From the NCBI RefSeq assembly GCF_036289405.1, contig NZ_JAYFFI010000010.1:5035-69034 (forward strand): DNA of 64,000 nt, given 5' to 3'. This document shows positions 42,733-50,902 of the stretch, in pieces. Position numbers and translations under genes: made by a program. This DNA is from Pseudoramibacter faecis. GTDB taxonomy: Bacteria > Bacillota > Clostridia > Eubacteriales > Eubacteriaceae. How positions within the stretch are numbered: position 1 is the first letter of the stretch; each line of letters starts with the position of its first letter. Under the pieces are notes generated by a model. It was not told where the DNA came from and did no database searches. It saw only the letters and a program-made list of their open reading frames with translations.

Positions 42733-43351
42733 AATCTGCGGGATGATGCGCCCGGTCGATATCGCGGCGGTCAACGCCAGCCGGCCGGATCAAATCGGGT
42801 TTGTCTTTGCGCCGGGGCGGCGCCGCTGTGTAAGCCACCGGGAGGCGGCGGCGATGCGCGCGATGCTGGATCCAGCCATCACCGCGGTCGGCGTTTTTGC
42901 GGACAATCCCCTTGAAGAGATCGCGGCGCTGCTGCGCCGAGGCGTGATCGATGCGGTGCAGTTTCACGGCCACGAGACCGAGGCGACCATTGCGGCCCTG
43001 CGCGCGCGCGTCCATTGCCCCATCGTGCAGGCCTTCGCCATGGCCTCGGCGAAGGATTTGTGGCGGGCGGAGGCTTCGACGGCCGATATCATCATCCTCG
43101 ACAACGGCCGGGGCGGCACCGGCGAGCGCTTCGACTGGCGGCAGATTGATGATTTGGGCCGGCCCTTTATTTTATCCGGCGGGCTCAACGCCGAAAATCT
43201 CGCCGAGGCGCTCAGGCTTCATCCGGCGGGGGTGGATCTGAGCAGCGGCGTCGAGACCGACGGAGCCAAGGATCCGGCGAAGATCGCGGCCTGCGTGGCG
43301 CGCTTTCGGGCTCTGACAAACGATTTGAACGATGATTGGAGGAAAAAATGA
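42719..43351 (+). CDS. trpF: phosphoribosylanthranilate isomerase
   Basis: This 210-residue barrel begins MASIKICGMMRPVD (KICG motif with catalytic Cys), with QFHGHE and LSGGLNAENLAEAL later. It catalyses the Amadori rearrangement. It overlaps trpB by 4 bases. Confidence 0.94.
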   Translation: MASIKICGMMRPVDIAAVNASRPDQIGFVFAPGRRRCVSHREAAAMRAMLDPAITAVGVFADNPLEEIAALLRRGVIDAVQFHGHETEATIAALRARVHCPIVQAFAMASAKDLWRAEASTADIIILDNGRGGTGERFDWRQIDDLGRPFILSGGLNAENLAEALRLHPAGVDLSSGVETDGAKDPAKIAACVARFRALTNDLNDDWRKK

Positions 43352-44586
43352 TCAATCCTAAAAGCTATCAACCCATGGAAAAGGTGCCGAACGCCCGGGG
43401 GCGCTACGGGCATTTCGGTGGGCAGTACGTGCCTGAAACCCTCATGAATGAGCTCATTCATCTCGAAACGAGCTACCGCAAAAGTCAGCAGGATCCGGCC
43501 TTTCAGAAAGAACTGACGGATCTTTTGGTCAATTATGCCGGCAGACCCTCGCTGTTGTATCGCGCTGACAACATGACGAAGGACCTCGGCGGGGCGAAGG
43601 TGTATCTTAAGCGGGAAGACCTGAATCACACCGGCGCGCACAAAATCAACAACGTGCTGGGGCAGTGCCTGCTCGCCAAGAAGATGGGAAAGACCCGCAT
43701 CATCGCCGAAACCGGCGCGGGGCAGCATGGGGTGGCTGCGGCCACGGCGGCGGCGCTGATCGGCCTATCCTGCGAGGTGTTCATGGGCAAGCTTGACACC
43801 GAGCGCCAAGCGCTTAATGTGTACCGGATGGAGCTGCTCGGCGCCAGGGTGCACGCGGTGACCACCGGCACGATGACGCTTAAGGACGCGGTGAACGCGG
43901 CCATGCGCGAATGGGCCTCTCGGGTGGCCGACACCCACTACGTGCTCGGCTCGGTGATGGGGCCTCACCCCTTTCCGGAAATCGTCAGAGACTATCAATC
44001 GGTGATCGGGGTAGAAGCCCGAAGACAGATTCTCGAAGCCGAAGGGAAGCTTCCCCGCGCGGTGCTGGCCTGTGTCGGCGGCGGCAGCAACGCCATCGGC
44101 CTGTTTCACGCCTTCGAGCCGGACGACGGCGTCGCCCTCATCGGCTGCGAGGCGGCGGGCAGGGGCATTGCCACCGGCAAACACGCGGCCACGATGGCCG
44201 CGGGCACCCTGGGCATCTTCCACGGGATGAAATCCTATTTCTGCCAGAATGACGACGGCCAGATCGGCGAGGTCTATTCCATATCGGCGGGTCTCGACTA
44301 TCCGGGCATCGGGCCGGAGCACGCCTATCTGCGGGATATTGGCCGGGCGCGTTATGTGCCCGTCACCGATGACGAGGCCGTGGCCGCCTTTGAATACCTG
44401 GCGCGCACCGAGGGCATCATCTGCGCCATCGAAAGCGCCCACGCCGTGGCCCAGGCCATGAAGCTTGCGCCGATCCTCTCGCCGGACGACAGCATTGTCG
44501 TTTGCCTGTCGGGGCGGGGCGACAAGGACGTGGCGGCCATCGCGCGCTACCGCGGCATCAACCTGAAGGAGGACATCGATGCGTAA
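43348..44586 (+). CDS. trpB: tryptophan synthase beta chain
   Basis: The ATG at 43348 follows GGAGGAAAAA and overlaps the trpF stop. The 412-residue protein has the PLP Lys in HKINNVLGQ and the phosphate loop GGGSNAIG. GRYGHFGGQYVPETLM is the standard N-terminus. It makes tryptophan from indole and serine with TrpA. Confidence 0.96.
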   Translation: MINPKSYQPMEKVPNARGRYGHFGGQYVPETLMNELIHLETSYRKSQQDPAFQKELTDLLVNYAGRPSLLYRADNMTKDLGGAKVYLKREDLNHTGAHKINNVLGQCLLAKKMGKTRIIAETGAGQHGVAAATAAALIGLSCEVFMGKLDTERQALNVYRMELLGARVHAVTTGTMTLKDAVNAAMREWASRVADTHYVLGSVMGPHPFPEIVRDYQSVIGVEARRQILEAEGKLPRAVLACVGGGSNAIGLFHAFEPDDGVALIGCEAAGRGIATGKHAATMAAGTLGIFHGMKSYFCQNDDGQIGEVYSISAGLDYPGIGPEHAYLRDIGRARYVPVTDDEAVAAFEYLARTEGIICAIESAHAVAQAMKLAPILSPDDSIVVCLSGRGDKDVAAIARYRGINLKEDIDA

Positions 44587-45376
44587 GATTGCAGACGCCT
44601 TTAAAGATCGCAAAGCGTTTATTCCCTTTATCACTGCCGGCGATCCGGATTTGGCCACCACCGAAAAGCTCATTGCCGTCATGGCGGATGCCGGGGCATC
44701 GCTGATCGAAATCGGCATTCCTTTTTCCGATCCCATCGCCGAAGGACCGGTGATCCAAGAAGCGGATATCCGCGCGTTGGCTGCGGGCACCACGGTGGAC
44801 GGCATCTTCGCCATGGTGGGCCGCCTACGGGAGACCATCGATATCCCGATGGTGCTGATGGGCTATGCCAATCCTTTTTTCCATTACGGCTACGACGCGT
44901 TTTTCAGGCGCTGCGCCGAGGCGGGCATCGACGGGGCCATCATTCCCGATATTCCCTTTGAAGAGAAGCACGAAGCCGCCGATGTGGCCGAGCGCTACGG
45001 GGTGGCGGTCCTCTCGATGATCGCGCCGACCTCCGAAGCGCGCATCCAGAAAATCGCCGCCGAGGCCAAAGGCTTTATCTATCTCGTCTCCTCCATGGGG
45101 GTCACCGGGATGCGCTCGGCGATCACGACGGACCTCGACGCGATGGTGTTGGCGATCCGCGAAGTAAGCGATGTGCCCATCGGCATCGGCTTTGGCATTC
45201 ACACGCCAGAGCAGGCGGTCGAAATGGCGGCCATTGCCGACGGGGCGATTGTGGGCTCGGCCGTCGTGAACCTCGTGGCCGAACACGGCCGGGACGCCGG
45301 GTCCTATGTCGAGGCCTATGTGCGGGAGATGGTGACGGCGGTGAACCGCGTGCCCCTCGGCGAAGCCGAAAAATAA
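44579..45376 (+). CDS. trpA: tryptophan synthase alpha chain
   Basis: This 265-residue barrel has FITAGDPD, catalytic Glu in LIEIGIPFSDP and GFGIHTPEQA near the end. It cleaves indole-glycerol phosphate. It is the last gene of the operon; no terminator is obvious before the next promoter. Confidence 0.96.
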   Translation: MRKIADAFKDRKAFIPFITAGDPDLATTEKLIAVMADAGASLIEIGIPFSDPIAEGPVIQEADIRALAAGTTVDGIFAMVGRLRETIDIPMVLMGYANPFFHYGYDAFFRRCAEAGIDGAIIPDIPFEEKHEAADVAERYGVAVLSMIAPTSEARIQKIAAEAKGFIYLVSSMGVTGMRSAITTDLDAMVLAIREVSDVPIGIGFGIHTPEQAVEMAAIADGAIVGSAVVNLVAEHGRDAGSYVEAYVREMVTAVNRVPLGEAEK

Positions 45377-45382
45377 TAGCGC

Positions 45383-45411
45383 TTGACAAAAAAGCCTCCG
45401 CTTGATATGCT
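45383..45411 (+). promoter_or_regulatory. promoter of the AIM24-like gene
   Basis: TTGACA (45383), 17-base spacer, TATGCT (45406). Confidence 0.75.
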
Positions 45412-45445
45412 AAAAAAACAAAACCATTACAAAGGAGGCGAAAGC

Positions 45446-46120
45446 ATGCAATACAAAATTTCAGGAGGTAATTTACCAGTTGCGATTTGTAAATTGGCCG
45501 CGGGGGAGAGCATCAAGTGTGAATCCGGCGGCATGTCATGGATGGATAACACCATCGAGATGCAGACCAAAGGCGGCGGCTTCGGAAAGATGATGGGTCG
45601 CATGGTCAGCGGAGAATCGATGTTTTTTAATCATTACATTGCGAGAGGTGAGGGGGAAATTGCCTTTGCTTCGAGTTTCCCCGGTGAGATCAAGGCGATT
45701 CATATCTCGCCGGGCAACAGTCTGATCGCGCAGAAGGGCGCGTTCTTGGCCTGTCAGGAAAGCGTGGACATGAAGGTCTTTTTCCAGAAAAAACTGGGTG
45801 CCGGCTTCTTTGGCGGCGAGGGCTTCATCATGCAGCGCTACATCGGCGAAGGGCTGGTGTTTATTGAAATTGACGGTTCGGCCATCACCTACGACCTGGC
45901 GGCCGGAGAAACGAAGGTGGTCGACACCGGTTATTTGGTGGCGATGGAAGAAAGCGTCAGGATGGACATTGTGCGGGTTAAGGGCGTGAAGAACGTGCTC
46001 CTCGGCGGTGAAGGGCTGTTCAACACCACCCTCACCGGGCCGGGCAAGATCGTCCTGCAAACCATGCCGATCAACAAGGCGGCCGCCGTGATTCACCGCT
46101 ACGCCCCCACCAGTAAATAA
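45446..46120 (+). CDS. AIM24/TIGR00266 family protein
   Basis: The start at 45446 (MQYKISGGNLPVAICKLAAGE), behind AAAGGAGG, gives 224 residues; a start at 45383 would lie inside the promoter. The all-beta pattern with ESGGMSWMDN, HISPGNSLIAQKGAFLAC and LLGGEGLFNTTLTGPG defines this widespread family, whose biochemical role is unresolved. It is a single gene with promoter and terminator. Confidence 0.88.
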   Translation: MQYKISGGNLPVAICKLAAGESIKCESGGMSWMDNTIEMQTKGGGFGKMMGRMVSGESMFFNHYIARGEGEIAFASSFPGEIKAIHISPGNSLIAQKGAFLACQESVDMKVFFQKKLGAGFFGGEGFIMQRYIGEGLVFIEIDGSAITYDLAAGETKVVDTGYLVAMEESVRMDIVRVKGVKNVLLGGEGLFNTTLTGPGKIVLQTMPINKAAAVIHRYAPTSK

Positions 46121-46132
46121 AATATGATGATA

Positions 46133-46168
46133 AACACCGGAACGTTTCAGTCGTTTCGGTGTTTTTTT
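46133..46168 (+). terminator. intrinsic terminator
   Basis: AACACCGGAACG pairs with CGTTTCGGTGTT, followed by T run. Confidence 0.9.
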
Positions 46169-46218
46169 GTGTCTGTGAATTAAATTTAAAAATTGCAAAA
46201 GAAGTCCAAATTTTGTAT

Positions 46219-46224
46219 TATAAT
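46219..46224 (+). promoter_or_regulatory. -10 element before the aldo/keto reductase
   Basis: TATAAT; the -35 (TTGCAA) is 20 bases away and therefore weak. Confidence 0.45.
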
Positions 46225-46256
46225 AAACAAAAAACACAAGAGCTGGGAGAAAAAGG

Positions 46257-47399
46257 ATGATTAATCAAGACAAACAACATTTTCAGGAAATCGGGCATCT
46301 CGGCTTCGGCCTGATGCGCCTGCCTAAGGTTGCCGGCAGCGATGCCGAGATCGATTTGGAGCAGACCAAGGCCATGGTCGACCATTTTATGGCCGCCGGC
46401 CTCAATTATTTTGACACGGCTTATGTTTACGGCGACGGCCGATCGGAGGATGCGGCCCGCAAGGCTCTGGTAGAGCGTTACCCCCGGGAATCCTTTAAAC
46501 TGGCGACCAAGCTTTGCGCCTGGATGGGCTGTGAGGACGAAGCCTCGGCCAAGCAGGAGTTCTATACCAGTCTGGAACGCACCGGTGCCGGCTATTTCGA
46601 TTTTTATCTGCTGCACTCGATCAAAGAAGACAACCTCGACAAATACGACGACTATGGCATCTGGGACTTTGTGAAGGAGCAGAAGGCAAAAGGGCTGATC
46701 AAGCACTGGGGCTTTTCGTTTCACGACAAGCCGGGCCTGCTGGATAAGCTTCTGACCGACCACCCGGACGTGGATTTTGTGCAGTTGCAGCTCAATTATG
46801 CCGATTGGGACGATCTGAAGATTTTATCCCGGGCGAATTACGAAGTGGCCCGCGCCCACAACGTGTCCATCGTCGTGATGGAGCCGGTCAAGGGCGGACT
46901 TCTGGCCGATCCGCCGGCGCCGGTGGCTCAAATTTTAAAGGAAGCCAATCCGGCCGCATCGCCGGCCTCCTGGGCAGTGCGCTTTGCCGCCTCGCTGGAT
47001 GGGGTGATCACCGTGCTTTCCGGGATGTCCACCCTCGAACAGATGGACGACAACCTGAGCTATATGCGGGCTTTCAAACCCCTGTCCACCGAGGAGCAGC
47101 GGGTGATTGCCCAGGCACAGCAGGCCATCGCGGATATTGACTCGATTCCCTGCACCGCCTGCCATTACTGCATGCCGGGCTGCCCGATTGGCATGCCGAT
47201 CCCCGATATTTTCACGGCGATGAATAAGGAAATTCTCTACCATAAAACGGAAGATGCCAAGGCGGCCTATGCCTTTGCGACAGATAAGGTCGGCACCAGG
47301 GCCTCGGATTGCATTGCCTGCGGCCAGTGCGAAGATGCCTGCCCCCAGAATATCCATGTGATCTCTCGCTTGGAGGACAGCGCCGCTGCACTGGAGTAA
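46257..47399 (+). CDS. aldo/keto reductase with C-terminal ferredoxin domain
   Basis: This 380-residue protein has the AKR catalytic pieces Asp/Tyr in YFDTAYVYGDG, Lys in LATKLCAW and His in FYLLHSI. The C-terminus holds CTACHYCMPGC (about residue 299) and CIACGQCEDACP (about 352), predicted to bind iron-sulfur clusters. Such clostridial fusions probably use a low-potential donor. The substrate is unknown. Confidence 0.9.
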   Translation: MINQDKQHFQEIGHLGFGLMRLPKVAGSDAEIDLEQTKAMVDHFMAAGLNYFDTAYVYGDGRSEDAARKALVERYPRESFKLATKLCAWMGCEDEASAKQEFYTSLERTGAGYFDFYLLHSIKEDNLDKYDDYGIWDFVKEQKAKGLIKHWGFSFHDKPGLLDKLLTDHPDVDFVQLQLNYADWDDLKILSRANYEVARAHNVSIVVMEPVKGGLLADPPAPVAQILKEANPAASPASWAVRFAASLDGVITVLSGMSTLEQMDDNLSYMRAFKPLSTEEQRVIAQAQQAIADIDSIPCTACHYCMPGCPIGMPIPDIFTAMNKEILYHKTEDAKAAYAFATDKVGTRASDCIACGQCEDACPQNIHVISRLEDSAAALE

Positions 47400-47416
47400 A
47401 TCAGGAGGGTATCCCC

Positions 47417-47512
47417 ATAATCGATTTGCTGAAGAATGTGCTGCTGCTGAGAATCGCCGCCGGGATTGTGGCGATTTTCGCGATTGTCGGTCCGGTATTT
47501 CTTTTGCGTTGA
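47417..47512 (+). CDS. possible 28-31 residue hydrophobic peptide
   Basis: A frame open to the stop at 47510 reads IDLLKNVLLLRIAAGIVAIFAIVGPVFLLR, one membrane helix with flanking charges. GGAGGG at 47404 is an excellent RBS, but the nearest codons at normal spacing are ATA or ATC. TTG at 47426 is the first ordinary start. It is tentative, directly after the reductase gene. Confidence 0.3.
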   Translation: MIDLLKNVLLLRIAAGIVAIFAIVGPVFLLR

Positions 47513-47550
47513 TCTCAGGTGATTTGCGTCGTTCGCAAAAAAGCAAAATA

Positions 47551-47602
47551 AAAAGGATGTGTCCAGGATTTTGGGTACATATCAATGGGCACATCCTTTT
47601 TT
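47551..47602. terminator. bidirectional terminator containing a repeated core
   Basis: AAAAGGATGTG (47551) pairs with CACATCCTTTT (47590) between convergent genes. The loop holds TGTCCAG-N6-GGGTACATATCAA (47560-47585), identical in layout to 717-742. Confidence 0.8.
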
Positions 47603-47613
47603 GATGACGATTT

Positions 47614-48327
47614 TTAAAACTTGCTCAGAAACCAGTCGCGTTTTAAGAACATCACGACGATAAGCAGGACCTGTGCGGCGAAAGAGAGTACCACGAAGAG
47701 GTACTGCCCCCGCATCAGGAAGGCGCCGGCTAGGCAGTTGAGCAGAATCTGCAGCCAGCTCGAGGCGGCGACGGCTATGCCAAAGCCGACGGACCTGATT
47801 TTGGACGTGGCGGCGATGTAGGGGATGATCCCGTTGGGGATCCCCGGAATCAGGCAGGCCATGCCGAAGACAAATTCCGGCTTGCTGGAGTTGATCTTAC
47901 TCATGATCCAGCTGTCCTTGTTGCGCGAGGTAAAGTGATGGGTCAGGCGGTCGCCGACCTGCCTGGCAAAAATAAAAACCAGACAATTGCCGGCCACAAA
48001 ACCGAAATAACACATGAAAAACGCCTTCCACCAGCCGTAAATCAGGCCGGCGGCGATCTGGATAGCCATTCCCGGGATCACGATGCTGATCACCTGAATG
48101 ATCGAAAACAAAACGATCACGAGAATGCCGTGCCACTGGCCCTGACGCTCGAGATAGGCGGCGATTTGATGCTCGTCGCCTTTTTGCAGCAGGCGGAAGA
48201 GCGGCGGAAAGGTTTTGACCGCGTTGCCGAAGGCGAGCCAGGTCAATAAAATCAGAAGGACCAGGCAGGCAAAGGTAAAGAGATGTCGCCAATTTTTTTT
48301 GATGTAATTTTTTATAGAAGCCCCCAT
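47614..48327 (-). CDS. TVP38/TMEM64 (VTT domain) membrane protein
   Basis: This 237-residue protein has about five to six membrane segments and the VTT blocks VIPGMAIQIAAGLIYGWWKA, GNCLVFIFARQVGD and MACLIPGIPNGIIPYIAATS. The family resembles DedA and is implicated in lipid scrambling or transport. It is a single gene; its upstream region is AT-rich, next to the nfl leader. Confidence 0.88.
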   Translation of the reverse strand: MGASIKNYIKKNWRHLFTFACLVLLILLTWLAFGNAVKTFPPLFRLLQKGDEHQIAAYLERQGQWHGILVIVLFSIIQVISIVIPGMAIQIAAGLIYGWWKAFFMCYFGFVAGNCLVFIFARQVGDRLTHHFTSRNKDSWIMSKINSSKPEFVFGMACLIPGIPNGIIPYIAATSKIRSVGFGIAVAASSWLQILLNCLAGAFLMRGQYLFVVLSFAAQVLLIVVMFLKRDWFLSKF

Positions 48328-48471
48328 AAATGATCCTTCCAGTAGTCTGGCGGGTTGCCGTGCTGAACGTAAATAATAATTTATATTATATTATTGAATC
48401 GTCAGATGTCAAGCGCGGCGGATAGTTCCCGGCTGAAAAAGCGCCCGGATTTTCAGAAAAGCCGTTGCCGT

Positions 48472-48500
48472 TTGACGGCAGCGGTCTCATCCTTTATAAT
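48472..48500 (+). promoter_or_regulatory. promoter of the nfl-hyp-hyd operon
   Basis: TTGACG (48472), 17-base spacer, TATAAT (48495). Transcription would begin near 48507, about 310 bases before the first start codon. Confidence 0.85.
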
Positions 48501-48506
48501 GAAGAC

Positions 48507-48762
48507 AATCATCAAAATGCCATTTTGGCAGGCCGTCACCAAGCACAAGGTGACGCGCCCAAAAATCGCCGAGACAAAACGCGGACGCCCATCAGGAGCG
48601 TTGCGCCTTTCAATCGAGCGTTATTAAACCATCAAAGCGTACTACTGACCGCGAGGCCGCACCCCGAGCAGGAAGTTGGTTATGCACCGAGCACCGTTTG
48701 TTTCGAGGGTCCCTCGATTCGGCGGGCCATGCACACTTTCGTCTGCCGGCGGAAGTTTTTTT
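48507..48762 (+). ncRNA. structured leader with intrinsic terminator, unidentified class
   Basis: Hairpins GTCACC-N8-GGTGAC (about 48534-48553) and TCGAGGG-T-CCCTCGA are visible. ACTTTCGTC-TGCC-GGCGGAAGT (48735-48756) followed by seven T is an intrinsic terminator about 60 bases before nflH1. A promoter, structured RNA and terminator before a start codon is the layout of a riboswitch or attenuator. I looked for TPP, cobalamin, SAM, T-box, Moco and c-di-GMP core sequences and saw none. No conserved leader peptide is evident. Confidence 0.55.
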
Positions 48763-48819
48763 ATTGCGCGGCGGCGCGGCCGAAACCGCCGGGCAGCGAA
48801 CCGGCATCAGGAGAAAGTT

Positions 48820-49590
48820 ATGATTAAAATCGCCGTTTACGGCAAGGGCGGCATCGGCAAATCCACGGTCACCAGCAATCTGGCGGCAGCCTTTGCCCGA
48901 TTCGGGAAAAAAGTGATTCAAATCGGCTGCGATCCCAAGGCCGATTCCACCATCAATTTATTGGGCGGCGAGCCGCTGACCCCGGTGATGAACCTGCTGC
49001 GGGAGGATGCGGCGCCGGAAACCCTCGAAGCCATCTCGGCCCGGGGCTTCGGCGGGGTGCTCTGCATCGAGACCGGCGGCCCGACCCCGGGGCTCGGCTG
49101 TGCCGGGCGGGGCATTATTGCCACCTTCAATATTCTGGAAGAGTTGGATCTGATCGCCCGGGAAGCGCCGGACGTGATTCTCTTTGACGTGCTGGGGGAT
49201 GTGGTTTGCGGCGGGTTTGCCGCGCCGATCCGCGAGGGCTATGCCGACCGCGTGCTCATCGTGACCTCCGGCGAGAAGATGGCCCTTTACGCGGCGGACA
49301 ATATCTGCACGGCGGTGCGCAATTTTGAAGACCGGGATTACGCGCAGATGGGCGGCATTGTGCTCAACCGGCGCAATGTGCCGGACGAGGAAGCCAAGGT
49401 GCGCGCCTTTGCCGACCAGCGGGGGCTCGCGGTTATTGCCGACATTCCGCGAAGCGATGCCATCAACACCTGCGAGGATCGGGGAATGACGGTTATCGAA
49501 GGGGCGCCGGAGGCGCCGATCAGCGGGATTTTCACCGGCCTGGCCCAAAGATTATGGAACGAGGAGCGCCATGACGACAGCCGTCAATAG
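48820..49590 (+). CDS. nitrogenase Fe-protein-like ATPase, copy 1
   Basis: The start at 48820 (MIKIAVYGKGGIGKSTVTSN), with CAGGAG ahead, is preferred over upstream starts inside the leader. The 256-residue protein has P-loop GKGGIGKS (8-15) and the two cluster-ligand Cys, Cys94 in GLGCAGRG and Cys130 in DVLGDVVCGGF. That is the homodimeric [4Fe-4S] ATP-driven reductase family of NifH/BchL/CfbC. It should feed electrons to the NflDK pair next to it. It overlaps the next gene by 20 bases. The substrate class is unknown; NifB/E/N are absent, so it is not N2 fixation. Confidence 0.88.
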   Translation: MIKIAVYGKGGIGKSTVTSNLAAAFARFGKKVIQIGCDPKADSTINLLGGEPLTPVMNLLREDAAPETLEAISARGFGGVLCIETGGPTPGLGCAGRGIIATFNILEELDLIAREAPDVILFDVLGDVVCGGFAAPIREGYADRVLIVTSGEKMALYAADNICTAVRNFEDRDYAQMGGIVLNRRNVPDEEAKVRAFADQRGLAVIADIPRSDAINTCEDRGMTVIEGAPEAPISGIFTGLAQRLWNEERHDDSRQ

Positions 49591-50902
49591 CCAACCAGAA
49601 GCGATTTATTTCACCGCGGCGCAGCTCTCCGCCCGGGGAAAGGCGGATATTCCCGGTGCGCTCATCAGTCATACCCGGCTGATTTACAGCTCGCCGGCAA
49701 CTTTGGCTTATAATTCTCCCGGGGCCGAGGGCTTTGGTGTCAAGCGAGCGGGCCTCGCCGTGCCGGAGTCGGTGATGCTCATCGTTTCGCCTGGGTGCTG
49801 CGGGCGCAATACCTCGGCGCTCTCGGAGCTGCCGGCCTATCGCCATCGTTTTTTTTACCTGACGATGGACGAAACCGATCTGGTTACCGGGCGGCATCTG
49901 ACCAAGATTCCCCAGGCGGTGTGCGAGGTGGTGGAAAGCCTTTCCCAAAAGCCCGCCGTGGTGATGATCTGCATCACCTGCGTGGATGCGCTCCTTGGCA
50001 CCGATATGGAGCGGGTGTGCCGCAAGGCGGAAGCCGCCGCCGGCGTGCGGGTGCGGCCGTGCTATATGTACGCGCTGACCCGGGAAGGGCAGCGGCCTCC
50101 GATGGTGCACGTGCGCCAGTCGCTGTATTCGCTGCTCGAGCCGGTGGGGCGCCGGGGCACCAGCGTGAATCTGCTGGGCTATTTCACGCCGCTGACGGAT
50201 GACTGCGAACTTTACGGTTTGCTGCGGCAGGCCGGGGTCAGGCGGATCCGGGAGATCAGCCGGATGGCGGATTTCGCAGCTTTTGAGCGCATGGCGGAGG
50301 CCAATTTCAACCTGGTGTTAAACGCTGAGGCGCTGCCCGCCGCCGCCGACCTTGAGAAGCGGCTGGGCATGCCCTTTATCGCCCTGATGCGGCTTTATCA
50401 GATCGACAAAATCGAAAGCCAATATACGGCGCTGGGGCGGGCCCTGGAGGTGAACTTTGATTTCGCGGCGGAGCGGGACCGGGCGATGGCTGCGCAGACG
50501 GTGCTTAAGAAGGCCCATCCCGGCTTGACCTTTGCCGTCGGCGAGGTACAAAATGCCAATCCCTTCGAGCTCGCCCTGGCGCTGCTGCAGGCGGGCTTTG
50601 CGGTGTCGGAGATTTTCGGCACGGTGATGCCGGAGGTGTATCCCTGGATCGAGGGCATTGCCGAGCGCAGCCCGGGCACGCGCATTTATTCCAATCTGGA
50701 ACCGTCGATGCTGTATTACGCGACGCCGGTGCGCCCGGACATCACCATCGGCGCCGACGCGACCTATTATCACCCCGATGTGCCGAATCTGCGCTGGAAC
50801 GACGAAGCCCAGCCCTTCGGCTTTGCCGGGCTGCGCCGGTTTTACGAAGGGGTGACGGCCGCGCTCGCAAAGGCGAAAACGAAGGAAAGGAGCCCGCGAT
50901 GA
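49571..50902 (+). CDS. nitrogenase component 1-like protein, D-type, copy 1
   Basis: This 443-residue protein has the component-1 fold pattern. The Cys candidates for an interface iron-sulfur cluster are Cys76/Cys77 (IVSPGCCGRN) and Cys134/Cys137 (ICITC), with VDALLGTDME following as in nitrogenase-like proteins. It lacks an obvious FeMo-co Cys/His site. It overlaps nflH1 by 20 and nflK1 by 4 bases. It is probably the catalytic or substrate-binding half of an oxidoreductase. Confidence 0.82.
   Translation: MTTAVNSQPEAIYFTAAQLSARGKADIPGALISHTRLIYSSPATLAYNSPGAEGFGVKRAGLAVPESVMLIVSPGCCGRNTSALSELPAYRHRFFYLTMDETDLVTGRHLTKIPQAVCEVVESLSQKPAVVMICITCVDALLGTDMERVCRKAEAAAGVRVRPCYMYALTREGQRPPMVHVRQSLYSLLEPVGRRGTSVNLLGYFTPLTDDCELYGLLRQAGVRRIREISRMADFAAFERMAEANFNLVLNAEALPAAADLEKRLGMPFIALMRLYQIDKIESQYTALGRALEVNFDFAAERDRAMAAQTVLKKAHPGLTFAVGEVQNANPFELALALLQAGFAVSEIFGTVMPEVYPWIEGIAERSPGTRIYSNLEPSMLYYATPVRPDITIGADATYYHPDVPNLRWNDEAQPFGFAGLRRFYEGVTAALAKAKTKERSPR

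Noticed and set aside
48507..48735. Cobalamin, TPP, SAM, Moco or c-di-GMP riboswitch before nflH1
   Set aside because: None of the core sequence boxes could be found by eye, so no class is assigned.
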